Part shown: one piece after another, positions 1 through 6,317 of the stretch
Position numbering within the stretch: the first letter of the stretch is position 1
How the letters are laid out: each line of letters begins with the position of its first letter
Assembly: GCA_003509805.1 (NCBI GenBank)
Contig: DOMV01000146.1
Span: forward strand, 1-6,508
Direction of reading: 5' to 3'
From: Planctomycetaceae bacterium
GTDB lineage: Bacteria; Planctomycetota; Planctomycetia; Pirellulales; Thermoguttaceae
Length of the DNA: 6,508 bases
Notes under the pieces: model-generated
Seen by the model: only the letters and a program-made list of their open reading frames with translations
What the model was told of the DNA's origin: nothing
Database searches by the model: none
Position numbers and translations under genes: made by a program

Positions 1-3000
1 TTTGGCGTTTCCGCCGAGCGTCGCGAACTCGCCGCGGTCGCCGGAGACGGCTGTCCCTGATATATCGATCGTGTCGCCGACGATCGAGAAGGTCCCGCCG
101 TTGATGTTGACGTTTCCGCCGGGCGTCCCGTCCTGGCTGAACATGCTCACGCTGTTTTTCCCGAACTGGACGAAGTTGTTGCCGTTGTAGTTGACGTTGA
201 GTTCGTTGCCGCCGACGTGGCCGCTGTCGATGCCGTCCTCGATGTAAAGGACGGTGCCGACGTCGTTGTTTCCCGTCAAATTCATGACGATGTTTTGATT
301 GAGGAAGATCGAGTTCGCCTTCGCGGTGCCGCTGCCGCCGTGGGACGTGTTGTTCCGGAACACGATGTTCGAATCGCTCGTATCGATGGTCAGCGTCCGC
401 GTGGCGTTGGACAGGCCGAGCATGTAGACCGCACCGCCGTCGTTATGCGCTTCGTTGCCGTCGAACATGAGGTTGCCCTGGAGCGTGAGGTTGCCGGCCG
501 CGAAAATCGCGGGCCCGAAATCGCCCACGTTGTCGTAGAAATTGAGCCGCCCGAAATGAATACCCGTCGTGGGCCGCCGTCGGGTGATGTCCGCCCCGTC
601 CTTGAGGTAGATCGCCGCACCCGCGAAATCCCCCAAGCCGCCGCCGGTCCCGTCGACGCCGATAATCGTGAGGGAATACTGGTTCGGGAAAGTCTGGACG
701 CTCTGCGGGTTCGCGAAAATGATCCGTTTTCCGTTATCGACGACGAACCGGTTGTTGAGCGTGACATCGTTCGTGAGACTGGTCAGCTCCATATCGGAGG
801 CGACTTCCATCACACCCTTGTTCGGGAGGCCCAGCCCGACATTGCGCGCGTAGCTATACCAGTCGAACACGCGGTCGCCCCAAGTCGAAATGATAATGGT
901 CGATTCGCCGCCGCCGACGGTATTGAAATAAAACCCGTCGTCGAACGCAAGCCGCGTCTGGTCATAAATGTTGCGGCCGGTTGTCGTGGGATTGGGACCA
1001 AGCAGCAAGGTGCCGCCGGCGTCCAACGTGATGCTCGCTTTCCCGAAACCTTCCACGGCGTAGTTGTCCGTTCCCGTGATCGGCGTGGTCGGTCGCGTGT
1101 AGGTGCCCTCGATCACGGGAGCCGTCCCTTGAATTCCCATGTGTCCGGTCGTTACCGTGGCATCGGTGACAAACAACGAGGAGCTGTCGTCCATGTCGAG
1201 ACGGCTGCTCATATCGAAGTTGGTAATGACGTCCGCCACGCCGAGCGGGTCCAGATACCCGGTGACGTAGACTTCGGCGTTGTTCTCCATTATCAGGTTG
1301 TAGACGGAGACCTGTGACGCGTTGGCGACGCTGAAACTCGCGTTGTCGCTGACGATGAGACTACTGCCCGTCGTCGTTCGCGTATCGGAGAAATAAACGT
1401 CCGCGGTGTCGTTGATGGTGATCAGGGTCGGGTTGAAATCCACGGCGTACATGGACATGTCGTTATCATTAATGAAGTCGATCTGACCATCCTGTATCTG
1501 GACGGTCGAGGGAGTCCCCGCCATGTCGGTTCTCGTTCCCCAGATACTCCAGTCACCGTTCACGCCGGAGATATCCAACGCCGAGGCGATAATCACGAAG
1601 CTGCCGGTGGCGTCAATCGACCCCGATCCGGTAAGCCGCATGTTCCCGGTACTAATATACGCGGTCGCTTGCAGCGGGTCGTCGTCGACGAGCGGCAAGG
1701 TGGCGTCAAACCACCAGTTGTTCGTGAACGTTTGGCTCGTGCTGTTGGACCGGAACGTGAAATTGTCGCCGATCATTAACGAACCGCCGTTGGTGCCGAG
1801 ATCGATACCACCGGCATTCGTGGCCACGATGCTTCCCGTGGAAGCCGCGTCGGCATTGAACGTCCAGTTGCCGTGAATGGAGATCGGACCGTTGCTCTTG
1901 TTGACGCTGAACACAAAACCATCCTCGATGTTCAACGTTCCGTCGTCGAGCAAGGCCAGTTCGCCGTTGCCGACATAGATGGTTCCGCCTCCTCCCGAGA
2001 GGGTCCAGTTTCCGCCGCCGATTTCGACACCGGCAGCCGTCCCCGTGAGACTGAGAGAAAAGTCATTTCCGACGTCGAGTCTTCCGATGGCATTGCCGAG
2101 CGTCAACTTATTGGTCGCGATGGTTGCGGTTCCCGTGTTCTCCAACAACGTCCAAGTTCCGCCGCCGACGATCATATTGGAGACGTTGGCGGCAAAACGG
2201 CCGTCAACCGTCAACGAGCCGCCCCCGCCTTCTCCGAGGGTCAGTACGCCGTTCACCATGTTGTAGATATTGACGGCGTCGCCCCCGGCGATGGTCCAAT
2301 CGGCGCCGTCACCCATCGTCATGTTGCCGTAGCTGATCGTTCCATCCGCGGTCAACGTACCGTCGTTGTTCAGCCAGAGCGTTCCCTGGCTGTTCACACC
2401 GACCCGGCCGCCCGAGAGTCCGGCGCCGTCGATCGTCCAGGTTCCGCCTTCGAAAATCGCGTTCGCGATGCCCGTGGTGGCACTGATGCCGCTTGTCGTC
2501 AACGACCCGCCGAGGGGCCCGAAAGTGATGTTCGTCGCCCTTAAATTGTAGATATCGTCCACGATCCAGCCGCCGCTGCCGACGTTGACGTCCGTGAAAT
2601 TGAATACCGCACCGATGTCGATACTTCCGCCTCCGTTGCCGAGGTCAAGCGTATTTCCCGTGAGGGCTTTCCCCGAAAAGTGCCAGCCGGCCCCGCGCAC
2701 GGTCATCGTGTCCACCGTCACGGCATTCGGATTGATATCCACGTTCTGCGTACGCGGAGCCGCGGCCAGGTCGAAAACGACGCTGGAACCGTTGGTAAAC
2801 GACGAGGGCACGTTGGCCGGCCGATCCTTTTGGAAGTGAAATCTCGCCGATCCCCTCCAAGGATCGTAAGACATCCATTTGGCCTGGCCGTGGGAATCTG
2901 TTCCCGTATCGTCGGGATCATCCGCCGGGGTGTAGGCGGGATTTATCACGACGACGACATCGCCCCATCTGTTAATGGTGTCCGGACCTGAGAGACCACC

Positions 3001-3093
3001 GTCCCACGTTTGTGCAAAGCCTATCGGGGCAATCCCGAGGGTGAGGATTGTTGCGAAGAGAGCGATCCGTGCCTTTTTCACTAATTTACTCAT
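1..3093 (-). CDS. Giant secreted beta-helix / Pmp-like autotransporter-type surface protein (3' end outside window)
   Basis: Translating the minus strand from the ATG at 3093 gives 1031 codons with no stop down to base 1, so the C-terminus is missing. Residues 1-27 form a signal peptide: basic KLVKKAR, a hydrophobic stretch, and likely cleavage after GFA before QTWDGG. Residues about 130-520 contain nine Trp-marked motifs such as GGTWT, GGNWT and HGNWT (W137, 176, 219, 266, 314, 363, 410, 460, 515), interleaved with LTLG/GGSL phrases. Residues about 820-1000 carry FxxN motifs (FYDN 852, FDGN 877, FRNN 912, FGKN 977) and GGAVY 886, GAAIY 825 and GPAIF 860, resembling chlamydial Pmp repeats. 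Composition is rich in Gly, Asn, Thr and Asp and almost free of Cys, as expected of a right-handed parallel beta-helix exported across the inner membrane. By family knowledge the unseen end could be an autotransporter barrel or a sorting signal. An in-frame ATG at 3138 would add 15 residues before the signal peptide, so 3093 is preferred. Role is inferred as adhesion or surface structure. Confidence 0.85.
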   Translation of the reverse strand, partial: MSKLVKKARIALFATILTLGIAPIGFAQTWDGGLSGPDTINRWGDVVVVINPAYTPADDPDDTGTDSHGQAKWMSYDPWRGSARFHFQKDRPANVPSSFTNGSSVVFDLAAAPRTQNVDINPNAVTVDTMTVRGAGWHFSGKALTGNTLDLGNGGGSIDIGAVFNFTDVNVGSGGWIVDDIYNLRATNITFGPLGGSLTTSGISATTGIANAIFEGGTWTIDGAGLSGGRVGVNSQGTLWLNNDGTLTADGTISYGNMTMGDGADWTIAGGDAVNIYNMVNGVLTLGEGGGGSLTVDGRFAANVSNMIVGGGTWTLLENTGTATIATNKLTLGNAIGRLDVGNDFSLSLTGTAAGVEIGGGNWTLSGGGGTIYVGNGELALLDDGTLNIEDGFVFSVNKSNGPISIHGNWTFNADAASTGSIVATNAGGIDLGTNGGSLMIGDNFTFRSNSTSQTFTNNWWFDATLPLVDDDPLQATAYISTGNMRLTGSGSIDATGSFVIIASALDISGVNGDWSIWGTRTDMAGTPSTVQIQDGQIDFINDNDMSMYAVDFNPTLITINDTADVYFSDTRTTTGSSLIVSDNASFSVANASQVSVYNLIMENNAEVYVTGYLDPLGVADVITNFDMSSRLDMDDSSSLFVTDATVTTGHMGIQGTAPVIEGTYTRPTTPITGTDNYAVEGFGKASITLDAGGTLLLGPNPTTTGRNIYDQTRLAFDDGFYFNTVGGGESTIIISTWGDRVFDWYSYARNVGLGLPNKGVMEVASDMELTSLTNDVTLNNRFVVDNGKRIIFANPQSVQTFPNQYSLTIIGVDGTGGGLGDFAGAAIYLKDGADITRRRPTTGIHFGRLNFYDNVGDFGPAIFAAGNLTLQGNLMFDGNEAHNDGGAVYMLGLSNATRTLTIDTSDSNIVFRNNTSHGGSGTAKANSIFLNQNIVMNLTGNNDVGTVLYIEDGIDSGHVGGNELNVNYNGNNFVQFGKNSVSMFSQDGTPGGNVNINGGTFSIVGDTIDISGTAVSGDRGEFATLGGNAK
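331..636 (-). repeat. Pmp-like FxxN / GGA motif segment
   Basis: Residues about 820-921 of the surface protein contain GAAIY (825), FYDN (852), GPAIF (860), FDGN (877), GGAVY (886) and FRNN (912). Paired FxxN and GGA(I/L/V) tetrads are the hallmark of chlamydial polymorphic membrane proteins and related PVC autotransporters. Only a few copies are visible before the window ends (one more FxxN, FGKN, is at residue 977), so the family assignment is suggestive rather than firm. Confidence 0.5.
1534..2706 (-). repeat. Degenerate protein repeat block, about 47 residues per unit, marked by GGxWT
   Basis: Within the surface protein, Trp motifs occur at residues 137, 176, 219, 266, 314, 363, 410, 460 and 515. 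The spacings are 39, 43, 47, 48, 49, 47, 50 and 55 residues. Several are preceded by a phrase of the type L-T/D-L-G...G-S-L...G..F (LTLGEGG 284, LTLGNAI 330, IDLGTNGG 430). The units are too diverged at DNA level to look like recent duplications. They probably represent successive beta-helix turns. Confidence 0.6.
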
Positions 3094-3534
3094 TTTACCC
3101 AAGCGCAAAGTGGTTGGTGTAGGGAAAGAACATACCATCGCTACTATCGTCAGCTCATACTTTAGCACTGAAGTATTTTTATCTTCATAAGTTTGATTTT
3201 CGACAAGGCTGGCAAATTCGACAGGTCCGATATCTGCCTATTCTGGCGACCGGACGTAAACAGCCCAACTTCACGCTTTGCCGGAAGTGTCGTAAACGCC
3301 CTTTTTTCCGTTTTTTTTCGCGCAAGGCGCGCGCAAGAGGAGGGAAAGCAGGGATGAGCGTATTTGCACAAGCTGAGACGTGGGATTATCTCAGTAAACG
3401 GGAGACAGAACGGCGCGTTTCGAGAACGAAAGCCGGAAAGAAGACGGGCGGAAATGAGAAAATGAGAAATTCAAGACACGAGCGATTCAGCCGCCACAAT
3501 ATGGAACCCGCTTGCGTCCCCCCGTTGTCAAGTA
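3094..3534. other. Intergenic region, 441 bp, no convincing gene
   Basis: This gap holds the surface-gene leader and candidate promoter at its left. In the middle is a pyrimidine-rich tract on the plus strand (3301-3319), flanked by a CG-alternating stretch (3319-3334). The start of the heptamer array is at its right end. No hairpin followed by a minus-strand U-tract is visible after the thioesterase stop, so that transcript's terminator was not located. A short plus-strand frame at 3354-3620 has an AGGAGG 10 nt upstream, but its basic, low-complexity translation resembles no family and it runs antisense into the thioesterase. Confidence 0.6.
3178..3206 (-). promoter_or_regulatory. Weak candidate sigma70-type promoter for the surface-protein gene
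   Basis: On the minus strand, TTGTCG (3206-3201) and GATAAA (3183-3178) are separated by exactly 17 nt. Each box matches the sigma70 consensus at 4 of 6 bases. Transcription would begin near 3171, about 78 nt before the chosen ATG. The surrounding DNA is AT-richer than the genes. The start itself has only a weak GGG upstream as a ribosome-binding site. Confidence 0.3.
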
Positions 3535-3552
3535 TCAACTGTCCATTGTCAA
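3525..3552 (-). repeat. Four-unit imperfect heptamer array (TTGACAA-type) overlapping the thioesterase stop
   Basis: Read on the minus strand the bases divide into four consecutive heptamers: TTGACAA, TGGACAG, TTGATAC, TTGACAA. The outer two are identical and the inner two differ from them at three positions each. The array encodes the last residues of the thioesterase (L-T-M-D-S) and its TGA stop at 3537-3535, then continues about 10 nt beyond. Flanking heptamers do not fit the pattern. Confidence 0.55.
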
Positions 3553-3996
3553 TTCATCTACGCTTTCCGGCTCGTCGCCGACGACGAGAAAGCAACGATG
3601 CACCTCATCGGGAATTCTGACGGGTCGCCGCGTTTTCAGATTGACGAAAGCCCAGCAGGTTTCCGCCGTTGCGACTACGACACCATCCTTGGGACGGATA
3701 AACCGATAACGCCGCGTCGAGCGCACTCCTTTCCAATCGGCAATCCAGGTCCGGACGATCAACTCGTCTCCCAAAAGAGCCGGGGCCAGGTATTCGACCG
3801 TATGGCGGCGTGCATACCAAGCGGAACCGAGTTCGAGATACCGGGGCGTCCCCCAGCCGTTTGCCGTCGAGTGCGCGACCGCCGCTTCCTGCATCCAGCG
3901 TATATAACAGACGTTGTTCGCGTGATTCATCTCGTCGATGTCGTCAGGAACAACCGAAACCGTTATTTCAAAAACCGCATGTATCGATAGGTCCAT
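3535..3996 (-). CDS. Hot-dog fold acyl-CoA thioesterase (4HBT / YbgC-like)
   Basis: The 153-residue product has the length and signature of a single-domain hot-dog thioesterase, which hydrolyses acyl-CoA or related thioesters in the cytoplasm. The N-terminal motif DIDEMNHANNVCYIRWMQEA (residues 19-38) matches the family pattern D-x-D-x-x-x-H-x-N-N-x-x-Y. D21 aligns with the catalytic Asp of 4-hydroxybenzoyl-CoA thioesterase, and H25, N27, N28 and Y31 lie in the expected helix start. Later segments (VEYLAPALLGDELIVRTWI, then TRRYRFIR and VVATAETCWAFVN) look like the strands of the hot-dog sheet. The start at 3996 has no strong Shine-Dalgarno. The gene lies 59 nt after the CheX-like gene in the same direction, so cotranscription is likely. 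Its final codons lie in a heptamer repeat array, so the extreme C-terminus may be acquired. Substrate cannot be told from the sequence. Confidence 0.85.
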   Translation of the reverse strand: MDLSIHAVFEITVSVVPDDIDEMNHANNVCYIRWMQEAAVAHSTANGWGTPRYLELGSAWYARRHTVEYLAPALLGDELIVRTWIADWKGVRSTRRYRFIRPKDGVVVATAETCWAFVNLKTRRPVRIPDEVHRCFLVVGDEPESVDELTMDS

Positions 3997-4055
3997 CGCT
4001 CGCTGGATGTCATTCGCTTACGCTTCGTGCTCTGATGTGTCACTCCGAATGTCAA

Positions 4056-4532
4056 TCATTCCCTGCCCGCGGAGAAACCGATTTCGACGGCCAGTTTTCC
4101 GAATTCGGAGGAGAAAGGAATCGTGAACGGCTGGCAGTTTTCGGGAAAGCGCAACTCCGTGTCCTTGCCGTAAATCACATTGGGCAAGCTGATACTGAGT
4201 TTGTACTCCTCCAACTGCGCCTTGGCGTTTCCGGCAATGACGTTCGTCAATTCGCCGACGGCATCGAGAACATCGGCGTCGATCTCCTTCATTTCGTCCA
4301 TCAGCATGGTCGAGGCGCATTTGAGCGCAAGCGGTTCGGTCATCGTCAGGACGACGGTTCCGGCAATCCGGCCGGAGAGGCCGATAATCCCGCTGACCGG
4401 GTAGAGCGTCGTCGTGCTTTTCTTAATCATCGGCGCCTCGCGGACCACATTGCATTGCACCATGGTTTCCAGGGTCTTCGTCACCGCGATAATAAACGGG
4501 TTGATAAACTCGACACGAATCATGAAACCCAT
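4056..4532 (-). CDS. CheX-like chemotaxis phosphatase (CheC/CheX/FliY family)
   Basis: The 158-residue product matches CheX in length and layout. CheX removes the phosphoryl group from CheY-P, resetting the motor response regulator. The active-site helix reads DAVGELTNVIAGNAK (residues 90-104), giving the conserved E-x-x-N pair at E94 and N97 followed by the typical V-I-A-G-N. Only one such motif is present, as in CheX and unlike two-site CheC/FliY. Upstream, residues 4-19 (MIRVEFINPFIIAVTK) resemble the first helix, and GIIGLSGRIAGTVVLTM (48-64) the central strands. The start at 4532 is chosen because GAGGG sits 6 nt upstream (4539-4543). An ATG at 4598 would add 22 residues not expected for the family. 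It is the first gene of a probable two-gene unit with the thioesterase. No other chemotaxis gene is in the window, so it may act on a stand-alone receiver protein. Confidence 0.88.
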   Translation of the reverse strand: MGFMIRVEFINPFIIAVTKTLETMVQCNVVREAPMIKKSTTTLYPVSGIIGLSGRIAGTVVLTMTEPLALKCASTMLMDEMKEIDADVLDAVGELTNVIAGNAKAQLEEYKLSISLPNVIYGKDTELRFPENCQPFTIPFSSEFGKLAVEIGFSAGRE

Positions 4533-4538
4533 AATGTA

Positions 4539-4543
4539 CCCTC
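4539..4543 (-). promoter_or_regulatory. Ribosome-binding site deciding the CheX-like start
   Basis: GAGGG on the minus strand, 6 nt before the ATG at 4532. The alternative ATGs at 4523 and 4598 lack a similarly placed purine-rich site. Confidence 0.6.
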
Positions 4544-4557
4544 GACTGTTTCGCTGG

Positions 4558-4583
4558 AACCGGCCTTGACACCGGAGCCGGTT
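4558..4583 (-). other. Perfect 7-bp inverted repeat in the CheX leader
   Basis: AACCGGC (4558-4564) and GCCGGTT (4577-4583) are perfect inverted repeats around a 12-nt loop. The structure lies in the predicted 5' leader, 25 nt upstream of the start codon. It could be an RNA hairpin that affects translation or a protein-binding site; neither is shown. Confidence 0.4.
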
Positions 4584-4704
4584 GAGTATTCCGTTCAAAT
4601 CGCCCGCTTATCCTGCACCTGGCGGTATTCTTTCGGAGGGGGGGAGCTCCCTGAAAGTCGGCCCCGGAAATCCTAACGGTTTTCGGTATAACGGCTTTTC
4701 AGGA

Positions 4705-4738
4705 TGCAAAAACGAAGAAACGAAAACGACGTTTTGCA
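4705..4738 (-). other. Leader stem-loop near the predicted CheX transcript start
   Basis: TGCAAAAACG (4705-4714) pairs with CGTTTTGCA (4730-4738) with one bulged base, leaving a loop of 15 nt. It would form at the 5' end of an RNA started from the promoter at 4765-4793. No U-tract follows, so it is not an obvious terminator. Confidence 0.35.
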
Positions 4739-4764
4739 GCAATTCGTGACGCCACGATTTCCAC

Positions 4765-4793
4765 ATGATACCCCATTTCACCCCGATTGACAA
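4765..4793 (-). promoter_or_regulatory. Sigma70-type promoter for the CheX-like / thioesterase unit
   Basis: On the minus strand TTGTCA (4793-4788) and TATCAT (4770-4765) are exactly 17 nt apart, each matching the consensus at 5 of 6 positions. Transcription would start near 4757, giving a leader of about 225 nt before the CheX-like ATG. The same DNA reads TTGACA on the plus strand (4787-4792), but no acceptable -10 lies at the right distance in that direction. Confidence 0.6.
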
Positions 4794-4955
4794 GAATTGC
4801 CGGGAAAAAATGCCCGCAAAATTCAGACCATCGAGACGACGTTGACGGTTGCGAGGCGGGCGGGGTTCTCCGGGCACCGCATCCGACTTGTTTTCCATAA
4901 TCGATTTATCCGGACCGGAAACACCTGCTTCGTCTGGGAATCGGAAAAATCCGTC

Positions 4956-4980
4956 TAAAAATCCCCCCGCTTTCGGGGGC
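4956..4980 (-). terminator. GC hairpin with minus-strand U-tract, intrinsic-terminator-like
   Basis: CCCCCG (4964-4969) and CGGGGG (4974-4979) form a 6-bp stem on a 4-nt loop. On the minus strand the stem is followed by GATTTTTA, the pattern of an intrinsic terminator stopping leftward transcription. No minus-strand gene ends here, so it may insulate the CheX promoter from antisense transcription of the kinase-like gene. On the plus strand the C-run could instead pair with GGGG at 5000-5003, just before six Ts, giving an alternative structure. Confidence 0.5.
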
Positions 4981-5079
4981 CGTTCACCGATACGACGAAG
5001 GGGTTTTTTCAGTCCACCCCGTTTTCGCCCCGTTGCTTCAAAAACCTTATCGATCCATTGTGGTTTCCATGACGTCAAT

Positions 5080-5084
5080 GAAGG
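5080..5084 (+). promoter_or_regulatory. Ribosome-binding site favouring the start at 5090
   Basis: GAAGG lies 5 nt before the ATG at 5090. The in-frame ATGs at 5033, 5069, 5078 and 5099 have no comparable site, so this is the best, though not certain, start. Confidence 0.4.
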
Positions 5085-5089
5085 CCATC

Positions 5090-6253
5090 ATGCGGATAAT
5101 GAGCGAGTATCCGGGAGAGTGTTCCCCGGAATCGATCGTATCGCTCGACCGGCACGCCGGGCTCGACGGCGTTCTTCATTGGCGAATGGAAACCGCCGCG
5201 GGGCCGCTCTGCCTGCGCTGCCGACCGAAACGTTTTCAGCGGCTCGACCACCTTCAATACAGCCAGGCGGTTCTCTGGCATGCGGTTTGCGAAGGAATCG
5301 ATTTCGTTCCCCTCCCGCTGGAAACGATCCGCCACCGAGGTTACGTCTATCACGGCGAACGGTACTGGGAACTGCTCCCGTGGCTCCCGGGGGAAAACGA
5401 GCCTTTCGAATCGGTTTTCGTTCCCGGTTATCCCCGGGGAAGCGGGACGGACCGGGATGCGAACCGCACTGAAAACGTCGGTCTTTCCCGTGCCGCCCCG
5501 TCGCAACCGGCCATGTACAGGAAAATGGCGCTCGATCGTCTCGCATCGGCCATGATCGGGTTGGCCCAATTTCACGAGGCCACCTCGACGTTTCCCCTGC
5601 CGAACGAACCGCTGGGACCGTCGCCGGCGGTTGCGGGATGCCTGGCCCGCCTGGAACCGTATTTCGATCCCTTCAAGCATCCTTCTTGCAGGCGTCCGCA
5701 CGATCAATCGCTTTCCGGTCAATCCCTTTCCGACCACCCGTTCTTCCCCGAGCACCGGCGACGGGAATGGAATCTGCGTCTGGAAGAGTTCCAAGGATAC
5801 ATCGACCGTTGTCGCGACTCCCTGCCCGAACGGCTCCGACAAGCCGGTCGCCTGAACGTTCCGATCCAGCCGTGTATCGGCAACGCCCATCGCCGGCATA
5901 TATTGTACGACACGGAAGGGCTTTCGGGGATGATCGACTTCAAGGAAATGAGTGCCGACAGCGTTGCGCTGGATATTGCCTCCCTTCTCGGGACGCTTGC
6001 AGGAAACGACTCTCAATACTGGACTTACGGTTTGAAGGCTTATGGGACCGTCAGGCCGCTTTCCAAGGAGGAACGGGAACTGATCGCGGTGCTCGATTTG
6101 GCCGGGATGCTGCTCACGACGGTAAAATACCGGTCGCTTCTCACGGAAACGACCGCCGATTTCACCTTCCGTCAATGCGAAGCCATGCTTGATGAAATCG
6201 CCTGGCACCATCACCGGCTCACCGATTATGAGAACCACCGCGGCGCAGCATGA
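5090..6253 (+). CDS. APH / choline-kinase-fold phosphotransferase, possibly catalytically altered
   Basis: The start at 5090 gives 387 residues; an upstream in-frame ATG at 5033 would give 406. The protein has the layout of aminoglycoside-phosphotransferase-like small-molecule kinases. The N-lobe strand LCLRCRPKR (about 40-48) is where such proteins hold ATP. The hinge-like segment WELLPWLPGE (93-102) resembles the W-E-x-x-P-W-x-P-G phrase of this group. The C-lobe has QPCIGNAHRRHILY (260-273) in the catalytic-loop position, followed by GMIDFKEM (280-287) containing the metal-binding Asp D283, and then VALDIASLLG, equivalent to the D-x-A helix. In active members the loop reads HGDxxxxN, or from memory C-x-R-D in planctomycete relatives. 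Here the Asp position is N265, and H270 takes the usual Asn place. It may therefore be a pseudokinase or use another base. The substrate is unknown. It stands alone on the plus strand and is closed by a terminator at 6318-6351. Confidence 0.75.
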   Translation: MRIMSEYPGECSPESIVSLDRHAGLDGVLHWRMETAAGPLCLRCRPKRFQRLDHLQYSQAVLWHAVCEGIDFVPLPLETIRHRGYVYHGERYWELLPWLPGENEPFESVFVPGYPRGSGTDRDANRTENVGLSRAAPSQPAMYRKMALDRLASAMIGLAQFHEATSTFPLPNEPLGPSPAVAGCLARLEPYFDPFKHPSCRRPHDQSLSGQSLSDHPFFPEHRRREWNLRLEEFQGYIDRCRDSLPERLRQAGRLNVPIQPCIGNAHRRHILYDTEGLSGMIDFKEMSADSVALDIASLLGTLAGNDSQYWTYGLKAYGTVRPLSKEERELIAVLDLAGMLLTTVKYRSLLTETTADFTFRQCEAMLDEIAWHHHRLTDYENHRGAA

Positions 6254-6275
6254 ACCGTCCCGACGGTCGGCCGTT

Positions 6276-6292
6276 CGGGAACGCCGTTCCCG
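6276..6292 (+). other. Small perfect hairpin after the kinase-like gene
   Basis: CGGGAAC (6276-6282) and GTTCCCG (6286-6292) form a 7-bp stem with a 3-nt loop, 22 nt after the stop codon. No U-tract follows. It may stabilise the 3' end of the transcript together with the terminator downstream. Confidence 0.4.
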
Positions 6293-6317
6293 GCTCGCGT
6301 AAAACCGCGTCTCGGCG

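Larger units (their letters stand above)
4533..5089. other. Divergent intergenic region between the CheX-like and kinase-like genes
   Basis: This region of about 557 bp carries the CheX promoter and leader hairpins, a bulged stem-loop at 4630-4657 (CTTTC/GAAAG and AGGG/CCCT arms), the hairpin at 4956-4980, and G- and C-runs at 5000-5020. I found no convincing plus-strand promoter for the kinase-like gene. A minus-strand frame of 156 codons (4608-5078) has Pro/Arg-rich, featureless translation and contains the hairpin, so I do not call it a gene. Confidence 0.6.

Noticed and set aside
217..1317. Open plus-strand frame of 366 codons opposite the surface-protein gene
   Set aside because: Its translation is Arg/Val/Asp-rich and featureless. 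It is the antisense shadow of a minus-strand frame that has a signal peptide, regular repeats and 1031 open codons.
3301..3334. Intrinsic terminator at the T-rich tract and adjacent CG-rich stretch
   Set aside because: The T-runs come before the CG-rich part on the plus strand and are A-runs on the minus strand, so neither direction has stem followed by U-tract.
3354..3620. Possible small plus-strand gene of 88 codons with AGGAGG upstream
   Set aside because: The spacing to the ATG is 10 nt, the translation is basic and low in complexity, and its end overlaps the thioesterase antisense. No homologous family comes to mind.
3810..4676. Plus-strand frame of 288 codons across the CheX-like gene and the upstream half of the thioesterase gene
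   Set aside because: It runs antisense to two genes with clear catalytic motifs, and its own translation shows no domain.
4787..4815. Plus-strand promoter starting with a perfect TTGACA
   Set aside because: At 17-18 nt spacing the -10 position reads ATGCCC or TGCCCG, far from TATAAT. The hexamer overlaps the -35 of the better leftward promoter.
4608..5078. Minus-strand frame of 156 codons upstream of the CheX-like gene
   Set aside because: It contains the terminator-like hairpin and the sigma70-type promoter, has no ribosome-binding site I could see, and its translation lacks any domain signature.
5075..6238. Minus-strand frame of 387 codons covering nearly the whole kinase-like gene
   Set aside because: It has no recognisable motif and an Arg/Gly/Phe-rich composition. 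The plus strand carries clear APH-fold motifs, so this is a GC-driven antisense shadow.
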